Part shown: positions 12,291 to 21,945 of the stretch, piece after piece
Layout: every line of letters begins with the position of its first letter
Position numbering within the stretch: position 1 is the stretch's first letter
Source: an uncultured Prochlorococcus sp.
Lineage (GTDB): Bacteria; Cyanobacteriota; Cyanobacteriia; PCC-6307; Cyanobiaceae
Assembly: GCA_902609995.1 (NCBI GenBank)
Contig: CACLUD010000008.1
Location: 1 to 36,573 of the forward strand
DNA: 36,573 nucleotides
Reading direction: 5' to 3'
Position numbers and translations under genes: made by a program
The notes under the pieces: model-generated
What the model was told of the DNA's origin: nothing
Seen by the model: the letters and a program-made list of their open reading frames with translations, nothing else
Database searches by the model: none

Positions 12291-13676
12291 ATGACCAAGA
12301 ACTTTAGATTTGAAAAAGATAGTATGGGACAGATTAAAGTTCCTTCAGAGGCTTTGTGGGGAGCTCAAACGCAGAGATCAATTATAAATTTTTCTATTGG
12401 TGAGGAGTTAATCCCAATTGAATTAATTTATTCACTTACAGTTATAAAAAGAGCAGCTGCAATTTCTAATTGCAAATTGGGTTTAATAAATAATGTAAAA
12501 AAAGATCTCATCATTGAAGCCTGTACAGAAATACTTGATGGGAAACACGATTCTCAATTCCCTTTAAAAATATGGCAAACAGGTAGTGGTACACAAACAA
12601 ATATGAATATCAATGAAGTCATATCTAATATTGCTGCGTTAAAAACAAATTCAGAACTTGGAAGTCATCATCCTATTCATCCAAATGATGATGTTAATAA
12701 ATCGCAGTCTACAAATGATACTTTTCCTGCGGCTATTCAGATATCTGTTGTTACTCAAATAATTAAAAAATTAGTTCCATCAATAAAGGAACTTACTAAG
12801 GTTCTTGATAGTAAGAGTAATGAATGGAAAGATCTTATAAAAATAGGTAGAACTCATTTTCAAGATGCAGTGCCAATTTCCCTTGGTCAAGAAGTTTCTG
12901 CATGGTCAAAACAACTAAAGGACGCTGAAGATGCACTGATAATTAGTCTTGATGAATTATGTTTCTTACCACTAGGTGGTACGGCAGTGGGTACAGGTAT
13001 TAACTGTCCAAAAGATTTTTCAAAAGAATCTATAAAATCAATTTCAGAATATACAGGTTTATTTTTTTATAAATCAAAGAATCATTTCTCTTTAATGGCA
13101 TCTCATGATCGATTAGCCCAAGTAATGGGTCAAATAAAAATCCTAGCAAGTGCATTATTTAAGATTTCTAATGATATTAAAATATTGTCCTCAGGACCTA
13201 GATCAGGCATTTATGAATTAATAATTCCCCAGAATGAACCGGGGAGCTCAATCATGCCTGGGAAAGTTAATCCAACCCAATGTGAAGCATTATCAATGGT
13301 ATGCACTCAAGTAATGGGTTTTGAATACGCAGTATCAATAGCTAATGCCAGCGGTACTTTACAAATGAATGAATATAAGCCACTAATTGGATTTAATATT
13401 CTCACTAGTATAAAATTACTGAATAATGCGATAAGTAACTTCAGACTAAAGTTAGTTGAAGGGATACAACCAAACCCAAAAACTATAAAAAATAATCTTG
13501 AAAATTCACTAATGCTTGTAACAGCATTAGTTCCCAAAATAGGTTATGAAAAAGCAGCAGAAATTGCGAATCTTGCCTTTAATGAATCAATCAACTTAAA
13601 AGAAGCAACAATAAAATTAGGTTACTTAACTGCTGATGATTTTGAGGATGCTATAAATATTAATAAAATGATTTAA
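12291..13676 (+). CDS. fumC: Class II fumarate hydratase
   Basis: ATG at 12291 preferred over the TTG at 12288 in the ORF track; signature GSSIMPGKVNPTQCE, TGSGTQTNMNINEVI. Confidence 0.95.
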   Translation: MTKNFRFEKDSMGQIKVPSEALWGAQTQRSIINFSIGEELIPIELIYSLTVIKRAAAISNCKLGLINNVKKDLIIEACTEILDGKHDSQFPLKIWQTGSGTQTNMNINEVISNIAALKTNSELGSHHPIHPNDDVNKSQSTNDTFPAAIQISVVTQIIKKLVPSIKELTKVLDSKSNEWKDLIKIGRTHFQDAVPISLGQEVSAWSKQLKDAEDALIISLDELCFLPLGGTAVGTGINCPKDFSKESIKSISEYTGLFFYKSKNHFSLMASHDRLAQVMGQIKILASALFKISNDIKILSSGPRSGIYELIIPQNEPGSSIMPGKVNPTQCEALSMVCTQVMGFEYAVSIANASGTLQMNEYKPLIGFNILTSIKLLNNAISNFRLKLVEGIQPNPKTIKNNLENSLMLVTALVPKIGYEKAAEIANLAFNESINLKEATIKLGYLTADDFEDAININKMI

Positions 13677-13687
13677 TTGAACTACTT

Positions 13688-16414
13688 TTAGGAATTATTA
13701 TCAATTCTTTTCGTTGCTGGATTAATATTATCAGAGATTTTCAACAAATCATTCGATTCAGAAACAGGAAATCTATTTATAGCTTTTAATGCTAACTTTG
13801 CTTTATTTTTAAGTTTATTACTTACTCCTACGCAATATTGAATTTGTGATAAAACATCCATAGACCTTCTTAAGATCCTTACTACATCCCCCTCATCTAA
13901 AGAAGTATTAAAAATTAGTTCTTTCCATTTTTTACCTCTCGCCCATTCTGAAATTATCCCAGTTAACTCCGTTTCTAAAAAAATTGGAGTATTAATATTA
14001 AACTTATTTTGTTTCGAGGCTAATAATTTTCTTAGGCTCTCTAACTCATTAAAAACATCTATAACTTTTTTGGAAGGCTTAAAATTACACCAAAGGTTGG
14101 GTCTTCTTACATCCACACAAATTGCTTGTATGATTGCGGCTAAATCAGGTGGTGTCAAATCATCCAAATAGCCACTAAGTAAAACAAGTCCAACCCATAA
14201 TTCATTTTCACTTCTTATTGCGCCAACTGATTTTCCTACTTCTGTAAGCTCTAAATCATCTAAACAGCCAAAATGATTCAAAATTTTTATTAAATCAGTA
14301 AAGTTTTTCCAGTTATGATTTTTTTTATCTTCCATAAGATTGTTTTTCATCACTATCTCTTGCTCAATCTCGATAATCCTTTTTCTATATCTTTTTAATT
14401 TTTTAGAGTCACCAAATTTATGAGCAGGCTGATTAGTTATTGTTTCATCCAAATTAGTGATTAGTTTCTGTTGTGCCATAACTTCAGTTGTCAGGTCATA
14501 TTGAGGAGTTCTTAAATCATATTTTTCAGAAATTTCAAAAATTTTATCTGCAAAAGTTTGAGTTTCATTATCGCCTCTTACAACTTCTCCTGAGAAATTA
14601 ATCTTGGGTTCCTCAAGCTTCAAAATATCAATCTCCTCTAAATCAGGAAAAATATTGACTATGTAAGAAGGTTTTATAAGGATAAATAAATTGTCTATTG
14701 TTAAACAGAGCAAACTTTTAATTTTTTTTGATTCATGTATTTTTTTGCAAATTAAAGCTGGAACAATTTTTCTATTTATTTGGGGGGCTTTTATGGAAAT
14801 TAAACTTCCATCTTTAATAAAGTTAAGTGCACTAGTAATTTCTTCTGATAATTTTTCAGCTGCTTGTTTTTCTAATATCCTTAACAATCTTCTTTCTTCT
14901 TTTAAACGACTTTTCAACTTTTCATATGAATCGAAATCTTGCCATGAAATATTAGAAGTTATTTTTTTTAGTTCTTTTAAATCTCTTCCTAAATTATCAA
15001 GAATAGCGGTTTCTTCTGAAGATTCTCCTAAATATAAAAAGCTCCCAAAACTTCTTTTTATTAATTCTCGAGATTTATCTAAAGTATAATTTTGCAAAAG
15101 GTTAAGAACCATTCCGTAGCTTGGCGTAAACTGACTAACTAGTGGATTTGGTTCACTAATAGCCAAGTTACTAGCTTCTTTTGCGCCCTCAAATCTAGTT
15201 TGCAAGGTAACAACATATCCCTGCAAATCCTTTCCTCTTCTTCCAGCTCTCCCTGACATCTGCAAGAATTCACTACTTAATAATAATCTATGTCCTTCAT
15301 CAGTACGTTTTGATAATGTTGAAATTACTGTTGTTCTTGCAGGCATGTTAATACCCGCAGCTAAAGTTTCAGTTGCAAAAACAACTTTTATCAATCCTTG
15401 CTGAAATAGTTCCTCTACTAACTCTTTCCATGCTGGTAACAAACCAGCATGGTGTGAAGCAATACCTCGTTTAAGAGCTTCACAATGAAATTTGTCTTTT
15501 ACACCATCTACATTATTTTTAAGATAAACATCTAATCTTTGAGATATCAAATTTGCTTCTGAATAACTTACTAAAGATAAATCTTTTATATATTCAACAG
15601 CCTTATCACAGCCTCTTCTACTAAAAATAAAATAAATAGCTGGCAACATATTTCTCTCTGCAAGTTTAGAGACTACAAAGGCAATAGGAGGAGACTTTGG
15701 TTGGATTATTCTGCCTACTTTACCTTTCTTTTTTTGCCCTTTTGGCGCTCTCCAAATCTTACAATTTGGATGAATCCCACTACCCTTATTATTCAAAAGA
15801 GGATGGAGTCCCTTTGCACTGCAGAAAATAAAATCTAATGGAACTGGTCTTTTATTACTATTCACAAGTACTGTAGGGCCATGAACTTTTTCTATCCAAT
15901 TTTGAAGTTGGTCTGCATTAGAGATCGTTGCTGATAATGCTATTATCTGAGCTCTACTTGGACAATGAATTATCGTTTCTTCCCAAACTGTCCCCCTTTG
16001 CGGATCATTCATATAATGACATTCATCAAGAATTACAGATTCCAGATTTACCAATGGGTCATCAAATTCTTCAAATTCTCCATATAGCATATTCCTAAAA
16101 ATCTCAGTAGTCATTACTAAGATTGGGGCATCTCTATTTATACTAATATCTCCCGTAAGGAGGCCTACTTTCTTCTCTCCAAATTGATTAATAAAATCTC
16201 TAAACTTTTGATTTGATAAAGCTTTTAAAGGGGTTGTATAAAAAACTCTACTCTCATGGGATAAGGCTCTATAAATAGCAAATTCACCAATTAATGTTTT
16301 ACCTGAGCCAGTTGGAGCGGTTAAAACAACAGAATTTCCACTATTTATAGCTTTTATTGCTTCTATTTGGAAGGGATCTAGAGGGAATGGGAAATATTCC
16401 TCTAAATTAAGCAA
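13688..16414 (-). CDS. Ski2/Mtr4-like DExH-box helicase with DSHCT-type C-terminus
   Basis: 908 aa; TAPTGSGKT, LDECHYMND, LSATIS, ASHHAGLLPAWKELVEELFQQGLIKVVFATETLAAGINMPARTTVI, QMSGRAGRRG. Confidence 0.9.
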   Translation of the reverse strand: MLNLEEYFPFPLDPFQIEAIKAINSGNSVVLTAPTGSGKTLIGEFAIYRALSHESRVFYTTPLKALSNQKFRDFINQFGEKKVGLLTGDISINRDAPILVMTTEIFRNMLYGEFEEFDDPLVNLESVILDECHYMNDPQRGTVWEETIIHCPSRAQIIALSATISNADQLQNWIEKVHGPTVLVNSNKRPVPLDFIFCSAKGLHPLLNNKGSGIHPNCKIWRAPKGQKKKGKVGRIIQPKSPPIAFVVSKLAERNMLPAIYFIFSRRGCDKAVEYIKDLSLVSYSEANLISQRLDVYLKNNVDGVKDKFHCEALKRGIASHHAGLLPAWKELVEELFQQGLIKVVFATETLAAGINMPARTTVISTLSKRTDEGHRLLLSSEFLQMSGRAGRRGKDLQGYVVTLQTRFEGAKEASNLAISEPNPLVSQFTPSYGMVLNLLQNYTLDKSRELIKRSFGSFLYLGESSEETAILDNLGRDLKELKKITSNISWQDFDSYEKLKSRLKEERRLLRILEKQAAEKLSEEITSALNFIKDGSLISIKAPQINRKIVPALICKKIHESKKIKSLLCLTIDNLFILIKPSYIVNIFPDLEEIDILKLEEPKINFSGEVVRGDNETQTFADKIFEISEKYDLRTPQYDLTTEVMAQQKLITNLDETITNQPAHKFGDSKKLKRYRKRIIEIEQEIVMKNNLMEDKKNHNWKNFTDLIKILNHFGCLDDLELTEVGKSVGAIRSENELWVGLVLLSGYLDDLTPPDLAAIIQAICVDVRRPNLWCNFKPSKKVIDVFNELESLRKLLASKQNKFNINTPIFLETELTGIISEWARGKKWKELIFNTSLDEGDVVRILRRSMDVLSQIQYCVGVSNKLKNKAKLALKAINRFPVSESNDLLKISDNINPATKRIDNNS

Positions 16415-16457
16415 TAATTGTGATTGAAGAGGGGAGGAGTTAACTTCTTAAGATATG

Positions 16458-16469
16458 ATCTATATAGAT
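16458..16469. promoter_or_regulatory. 12-bp perfect palindrome ATCTATATAGAT in the helicase/bioF divergent intergenic region
   Basis: Read directly; a related palindrome ATCTAGAT lies at 16509-16516. Confidence 0.35.
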
Positions 16470-16553
16470 ATTAATAAACAATAACCACCTTGCACACTTT
16501 AATAGTAAATCTAGATCATTTTATAAAAATCAACTAGTTGAAAGTATTTAAAA

Positions 16554-17699
16554 ATGAATAAAATAAGAATCCCCAAAAATAGACTTCGGAAATTAAAAAC
16601 ATTCACTTTAGGTCAAAAGCCATATGAGCTTCAAAGTTTAAATCCAGAGAAAGCAAAAAATAAACTTATTGACTTATGTAGTAATGATTATTTTGGATTA
16701 AGTAGAGACAATGATGTAATAAAAGCCTCTTATGAAATAAGCTTATCTGAAGGCCTTGGTTCAGGTAGTTCGAGATTCATAACGGGCTCAAGACCAATAC
16801 ATACATTATTAGAGACACAACTTGCAGAATGGCTTAATCAGGAAAAAGTTCTTTTATTTCCTAGTGGTTTCCAAGCCAATATTGCGGCCGTACAAGGTTT
16901 AGCCAACAGAAATAGTATTGTAATAGCAGATAAATTGATTCATAATTCTTTATTAGTTGGAGTAAAAGCTGCCGGATCAAAACTAGTAAGATTCGCACAT
17001 AATAATTTAAAAGACTTAGAAAATAAAATTCTTAAATATAATTCAACGCATAAATCCATTCTTATAATTGTTGAATCCCTTTACAGTATGGAAGGTTCAA
17101 TTGCTCCTCTCAAAGAAATTGCTGGAATTTGTAAAAGATATAATGTTGAATTATTAGTCGACGAAGCTCATGCTATTGGGATTTTAGGACCTGAAGGAAA
17201 AGGTTTAAGTTTTGATTTATCTGATGATATAACTATGCTTACTGGAACCTTTGGCAAATCGTTTGGTAGCGGCGGAGCTTTTATAGCTTGTAACTCAAAA
17301 ATTGGTGAACACCTTATTCAAAGTAGTGGAGCATTTAGATATACAACTGCTCTTTCCCCAGCTTTATCTGCAGGTGCACTTAAATCGCTTCAAAAAATTA
17401 AAAAGCATAACGAATGGGGGATTAATTTATTGATGTCTTCTAAAAAATGGAAAAAAGAAATTCTTGATAATTTTAGTTACCCTGTAAAAGGAGAGTCTCA
17501 AATTTTATCTATAATTGTTGGACAAGAAGAAAAAGCAATACTTCTGCAAAAACATCTTGAAAAAAGCGGTTTCTTAGCTATTGCAATTAGACCACCTACT
17601 GTTCCTGTGAACGAATCAAGAATAAGGCTAACAATAAGAAGAGATTTAAATCTAGAGATACTTAAGAATTTTATTTCTGTTTTAAAAGCTTTCAAATGA
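16554..17699 (+). CDS. bioF: 8-amino-7-oxononanoate synthase
   Basis: 381 aa; GLGSGSSRFITGSRPIHTLLE, DEAHAIGILGPEGKG, GTFGKSFGSGGAF. Confidence 0.93.
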   Translation: MNKIRIPKNRLRKLKTFTLGQKPYELQSLNPEKAKNKLIDLCSNDYFGLSRDNDVIKASYEISLSEGLGSGSSRFITGSRPIHTLLETQLAEWLNQEKVLLFPSGFQANIAAVQGLANRNSIVIADKLIHNSLLVGVKAAGSKLVRFAHNNLKDLENKILKYNSTHKSILIIVESLYSMEGSIAPLKEIAGICKRYNVELLVDEAHAIGILGPEGKGLSFDLSDDITMLTGTFGKSFGSGGAFIACNSKIGEHLIQSSGAFRYTTALSPALSAGALKSLQKIKKHNEWGINLLMSSKKWKKEILDNFSYPVKGESQILSIIVGQEEKAILLQKHLEKSGFLAIAIRPPTVPVNESRIRLTIRRDLNLEILKNFISVLKAFK

Positions 17700-18412
17700 A
17701 CCAAGTAATTACTCAGCATGGTTGGGGGTTAGATCAAAGTTTCTGGGATAATTACAAAGTTGAATTTCAAAAAAATGGATGGTATTGGCAAGATAATGAA
17801 AGAGGTTATTTTTCAAAAAATGTTAATGAATCAAAATGGATAAAAAATATTTTGAACGATCAAATCAAAATGGTTTTATGTCACTCTTTAGGTTTCCATT
17901 TAATTCAAGAAAATCTTTTAGATGAAGCATCACATGTTGTCTTAATAAATTCATTTAATAATTTTCTTCCCTCCAGCAAAAAAAGAAATTTAATTTATAG
18001 ATCTTTAAAGAGAATGGAGAAAAAAATAATTTTATTTGAAGCAGAGAACATGTTAAAAGAATTTATACATAGATCTTTTTTGCCAAATAATATGACTATT
18101 AATTTCCAAAATATGTTTTATAATAACTTAGGAGGTTTAAATAATAATCTTCTATTAAATGACCTTAAAAAACTTTATACCGATAAAAATTATATAAAGT
18201 CTTTTAAGAAAAATTGCAATGTCATAGTTATAAATTCTAAAAGCGATTTAATTCTTGACCAAGATTCTAGGGATAACTTTATTGAATTACTAAACAAAAC
18301 ATTAACAAAAAAGCCAACTGTAATTGAATTAGATAATCAAGGGCATTGTCTAACTAATTTAAATTTTTACCAAATCATTAAAAGAACTTTGGATAATAAA
18401 TATGCAAAATAA
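17696..18412 (+). CDS. bioK: Alpha/beta hydrolase, probable pimeloyl-ACP methyl ester esterase (BioK-like)
   Basis: 238 aa; HGWGLDQSFW N-terminus, nucleophile region CHSLGFHL, SKSDLILD and GHCLTN; between bioF and bioC with ATGA overlap. Confidence 0.7.
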   Translation: MNQVITQHGWGLDQSFWDNYKVEFQKNGWYWQDNERGYFSKNVNESKWIKNILNDQIKMVLCHSLGFHLIQENLLDEASHVVLINSFNNFLPSSKKRNLIYRSLKRMEKKIILFEAENMLKEFIHRSFLPNNMTINFQNMFYNNLGGLNNNLLLNDLKKLYTDKNYIKSFKKNCNVIVINSKSDLILDQDSRDNFIELLNKTLTKKPTVIELDNQGHCLTNLNFYQIIKRTLDNKYAK

Positions 18413-19160
18413 GATTTGGAATGAAACAATTAAAAATAATTTTAATAATGCTTCACCAAATTATTTAAATTATTCAAATATTCAAAAAAATTTTGCCGAA
18501 AAGATTGTTTTTTTCTTAAAAGGTCTAAATATTCATAAAGGGGAATGGATAGATCTTGGTTCAGGAACTGGCTTATTAGCTGATGCAATCGAAAAGGAAT
18601 TTTCTACAAAAAATATTACCCGAATTGATTTCAGCAAAAAAATGCTTCTTCAAAATAAAGACTCTAGTAAAAAGATTTTATGGGATTTAAATAATGGTTT
18701 ACCTCCATCAATTAGAAACTGTCCTCTAATGACCTCTAACTTTTGTATACACTGGTTAGACAATCCCGAAAAAATAATAAGAGATTGGTTTAGCAAATTA
18801 AGATCTGGTGGTTATTTAATAATTTCATATCCCACAATAAATTCATTCCCAGAATGGAAGCAAACTTGCTTAGAAACTAATATTGAATATAGTGGCTTAA
18901 CTTTCCCTGTTTCAAAAGATATAATCAAAAGTTTCAATTCTGATGAAATATTCTTCTCAAATAAATACCTATACATAGAAAACTTTCCAGATGTTTATAA
19001 ACTTTTCAGAAGCATAGTGAACGTGGGGGCTCAATCAACTAAGTGTAAACGTAATAAAGTATGTGAATTAAAAGCAATACAAAAGTTTTGGCCTAAGACA
19101 TCAACTAATTCAGTTAACCTAACATGGGAAATTAATATTGAAATATTAAAAAAATCATGA
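18402..19160 (+). CDS. bioC: Malonyl-ACP O-methyltransferase BioC
   Basis: 252 aa; SAM motif WIDLGSGTGLLADAI, in biotin operon. Confidence 0.88.
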   Translation: MQNKIWNETIKNNFNNASPNYLNYSNIQKNFAEKIVFFLKGLNIHKGEWIDLGSGTGLLADAIEKEFSTKNITRIDFSKKMLLQNKDSSKKILWDLNNGLPPSIRNCPLMTSNFCIHWLDNPEKIIRDWFSKLRSGGYLIISYPTINSFPEWKQTCLETNIEYSGLTFPVSKDIIKSFNSDEIFFSNKYLYIENFPDVYKLFRSIVNVGAQSTKCKRNKVCELKAIQKFWPKTSTNSVNLTWEINIEILKKS

Positions 19161-19819
19161 GCGCTATTAAGAATAAATCCCAATTTGTCATTTGTGGTAC
19201 TGATACTGATATAGGTAAAACATTAATTAGTTCTTTTTTTGTAAGGGGATTAAATTCTTTTTACTGGAAGCCCATTCAAAGTGGAATTGAGTCGGAGACT
19301 GATAGTCAAGCAATTGTAAGACTTGCAAAAGTGAATAAAGCGAAAATAATCAATGAGGCTTATATCTTTAGAGAACCTGTTTCTCCTCATTGGGCCTCTG
19401 AAATAGATCAAAAAGTTATAAACTTACAGTTATTAAATTTACCAAATGTTGATGGGTCCCTAATTGTAGAAACAGCGGGGGGCTTAATGGTCCCAATTAC
19501 AAGAAATTATTTGCAAATAGATCAAATCAAGAAATGGGATATCCCTGTAATACTTGTATGCAAGAGCGGCCTTGGGACTCTTAATCACACTCTTCTTAGT
19601 ATTGAGGCATTAAAAAAAAGAAATATTAAAATTCTAGGTCTAGTTATAAACGGAAAAAAACACTTAGATAATCCAAAAACATTAACTGAATTTAGTAGTC
19701 TTCCTATTATTGCTGAATTTCCATATATCCAAAAAATTGACTCCAATAAATTAGATATACTTTGGGAAGAGCTCAATATTAAAAATAAATTGATCACCTT
19801 ATTAAACTCCAAAAAATAA
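19157..19819 (+). CDS. bioD: Dethiobiotin synthetase
   Basis: 220 aa; CGTDTDIGKTLISS P-loop, KPIQSGIE, VETAGGLMVPI. Confidence 0.95.
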   Translation: MSAIKNKSQFVICGTDTDIGKTLISSFFVRGLNSFYWKPIQSGIESETDSQAIVRLAKVNKAKIINEAYIFREPVSPHWASEIDQKVINLQLLNLPNVDGSLIVETAGGLMVPITRNYLQIDQIKKWDIPVILVCKSGLGTLNHTLLSIEALKKRNIKILGLVINGKKHLDNPKTLTEFSSLPIIAEFPYIQKIDSNKLDILWEELNIKNKLITLLNSKK

Positions 19820-19822
19820 TAA

Positions 19823-21124
19823 ATGGAATCTCCAGTTTTAAAAAATCCTAATCAAAATTGGCATCCTAATATATGGCCACCTTTTACGCAGATTATAAAT
19901 AGCAAACCTCAATTAGAAGTTAGTCATGGGAAAAATGCTTTAATTTATACAAAAAATCCAAAAAAAGAACTAATTGATGGAATAAGTAGTTGGTGGGTTA
20001 CTCTACATGGTCATAGTAATGATTACATAGCAGATGCCATTTATCATCAAGCCAAGACTCTAGAACAAGTTATATTCGCCGACTTCTTACATCCACAGGC
20101 TCAAATATTATCAGAAAGACTCAGTGGCTTAACAAAATTAGAACGACTATTTTTTTCTGATAATGGATCTACCGCTGTAGAAGTAGCTTTAAAAATTGCC
20201 TATCAATCTTGGCAAAATCAAGGTGAAACAAGAAACCAAATAATTGCTTTTGATGGGGCCTATCATGGTGATACATTTGGAGCAATGGCTTTAGGGGAAA
20301 GAAATATTTTCAATGAGAATTTTGATAATCTAATGTTCCCTGTTAAAAGGGCCCCATGGCCTTCAACTTGGATAAATGATGAAGAGGTTGAAATAAAAGA
20401 GAATAACGCGATTCAAATATTAACTAAACTTCTTAAAAAGCCCACTGCAGCTGTCATTCTTGAACCATTAGTGCAAGGTGCGGGAGGAATGAATATGGTT
20501 AGGCCTGAATTTATCAGAAAAGTTTCAGAAGTAGTAAAAAATAATAATTCTTTATTAATAGCTGATGAAGTATTAACTGGATTTGGGCGATGTGGAAGTC
20601 TCTTTGCATTTCAAAAGGCAAATATAATTCCTGATCTAATTTCTATTTCTAAGGGTTTAACGGGAGGATTCCTACCTATGGGAATCACATTAGCCAAAGA
20701 GACAATTTTCCAATCTTTCATTAGCAATTCTCCTAAAAAAACTTTTTGGCATGGTCATAGCTTCACTGCAAACCCTTTAGGTTGTGCTGCAGCTAATGCG
20801 AGCCTTGACTTATTAGAAAAAGATCCAATAAAATATCTTTCTTTTGAGGAAAAGCACCTTTACCATCTTAAGAAAATTAAAAAATTACCATTTGTAAAAA
20901 ACATAAGAGTCACGGGAACTATCGCCGCATTTGATATTGAAATAGGTAAAAATGAAGGTTATCTAAACAATGTTGGCAAAATGATAAAAGCATTATCAAT
21001 TAAAAAAGGTTTATTTATTAGACCACTTGGTAATGTTATCTATCTATTACCCCCTCTTTGTATTACAGACAATCAATTAGAAAAAAGTTACCGAATTATT
21101 TTTGAAATTTTAAGCGATCTTTAA
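19823..21124 (+). CDS. bioA: Adenosylmethionine-8-amino-7-oxononanoate aminotransferase
   Basis: 433 aa; IWPPFTQ, DGISSWWVTLHGH, ISKGLTGGFLPMGITL, HGHSFTANPLGCAAA. Confidence 0.95.
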   Translation: MESPVLKNPNQNWHPNIWPPFTQIINSKPQLEVSHGKNALIYTKNPKKELIDGISSWWVTLHGHSNDYIADAIYHQAKTLEQVIFADFLHPQAQILSERLSGLTKLERLFFSDNGSTAVEVALKIAYQSWQNQGETRNQIIAFDGAYHGDTFGAMALGERNIFNENFDNLMFPVKRAPWPSTWINDEEVEIKENNAIQILTKLLKKPTAAVILEPLVQGAGGMNMVRPEFIRKVSEVVKNNNSLLIADEVLTGFGRCGSLFAFQKANIIPDLISISKGLTGGFLPMGITLAKETIFQSFISNSPKKTFWHGHSFTANPLGCAAANASLDLLEKDPIKYLSFEEKHLYHLKKIKKLPFVKNIRVTGTIAAFDIEIGKNEGYLNNVGKMIKALSIKKGLFIRPLGNVIYLLPPLCITDNQLEKSYRIIFEILSDL

Positions 21125-21133
21125 AAAACAAAA

Positions 21134-21391
21134 TTAAGGCCCTTGTAAAATAGCATTTTCTATATCTTCTCTATTAATACAATAAGAAAATAATCTTTTA
21201 GTTAATTTACCTCCACTCTCCCAGACAACACTTAAATCTTCTTGTTCAAAAATAATAGTTGCGTTCCAATTAGAAAGCAACAAATACCATTTAGACGGAT
21301 TATCAACATCTTTAGTTGCACCTAAATCTTTTAACCATAATTCTAATGATTGAAGTGAATGTTGATTAATTGGGGTATCAGATGGGATCAC
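21134..21391 (-). CDS. Cyanobacterial conserved protein, DUF3143-like
   Basis: 85 aa; PINQHSLQSLELWLKDLGATKDVDNPSKWYL; domain assignment from recall, not searched. Confidence 0.7.
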   Translation of the reverse strand: MIPSDTPINQHSLQSLELWLKDLGATKDVDNPSKWYLLLSNWNATIIFEQEDLSVVWESGGKLTKRLFSYCINREDIENAILQGP

Positions 21392-21408
21392 GGAATTTCT
21401 TTAAGCTA

Positions 21409-21855
21409 TTATCTCAAAAGCCAAGCTGGGATTGACTCTATTTCTGTGCCAGTAAGAGAAGCGATTAAGATAGCTAAAAATAAACTTATCAAAATAATGA
21501 TAATCAACAAAAATAATGAAAACATTTCTCCATTTGAAAATGGTCTCCTATTGTCTTCTAACTGCTGATTATTAGCATCCATTACTAAAGTATTTAAGAC
21601 ATTTAATTTTGTTTTATTTGATTTTTTAGAATTTACTCGTAATTTTTCATCATAAAGTTTCCTCAAATTAGAGTTATTTAAATTTTCATAGGCCTCTAAT
21701 ACTTTTTGAAATTTATTTTTTGCATCTTCTAATTCTAAGGAAGTTGTATCAGGATGTAATTCTTTCGATAATTTACAAAAAGCTTTTCTTAGTTGATGAT
21801 TTGAGGCATTTTCATTAACGCCTAAAATCTTATAATAAGTTATCTCGCCTTTCAA
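21409..21855 (-). CDS. J-domain protein with C-terminal transmembrane anchor
   Basis: 148 aa; YYKILGVNENASNHQLRKAFCKLSKELHPDT with HPD motif, C-terminal hydrophobic helix. Confidence 0.88.
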   Translation of the reverse strand: MKGEITYYKILGVNENASNHQLRKAFCKLSKELHPDTTSLELEDAKNKFQKVLEAYENLNNSNLRKLYDEKLRVNSKKSNKTKLNVLNTLVMDANNQQLEDNRRPFSNGEMFSLFLLIIIILISLFLAILIASLTGTEIESIPAWLLR

Positions 21856-21945
21856 AAAAATTAAATTATTATTATAAGTATTCTAGTCAATTTTGATAAA
21901 ATTGAATATTTTAATTATCGAGAAGAAGAAACTATTTAAAACTCA

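Noticed and set aside
14691-15089. Plus-strand ORF of 132 aa opposite the helicase
   Set aside because: Antisense to a well-supported helicase; composition fits the reverse complement of Lys/Glu-rich coding sequence.
16440-16553. BioR or BirA operator for the biotin operon
   Set aside because: ATCTATATAGAT only loosely resembles the BioR box and does not resemble the E. coli BirA operator; no regulator is encoded nearby, so only a generic palindrome is reported.
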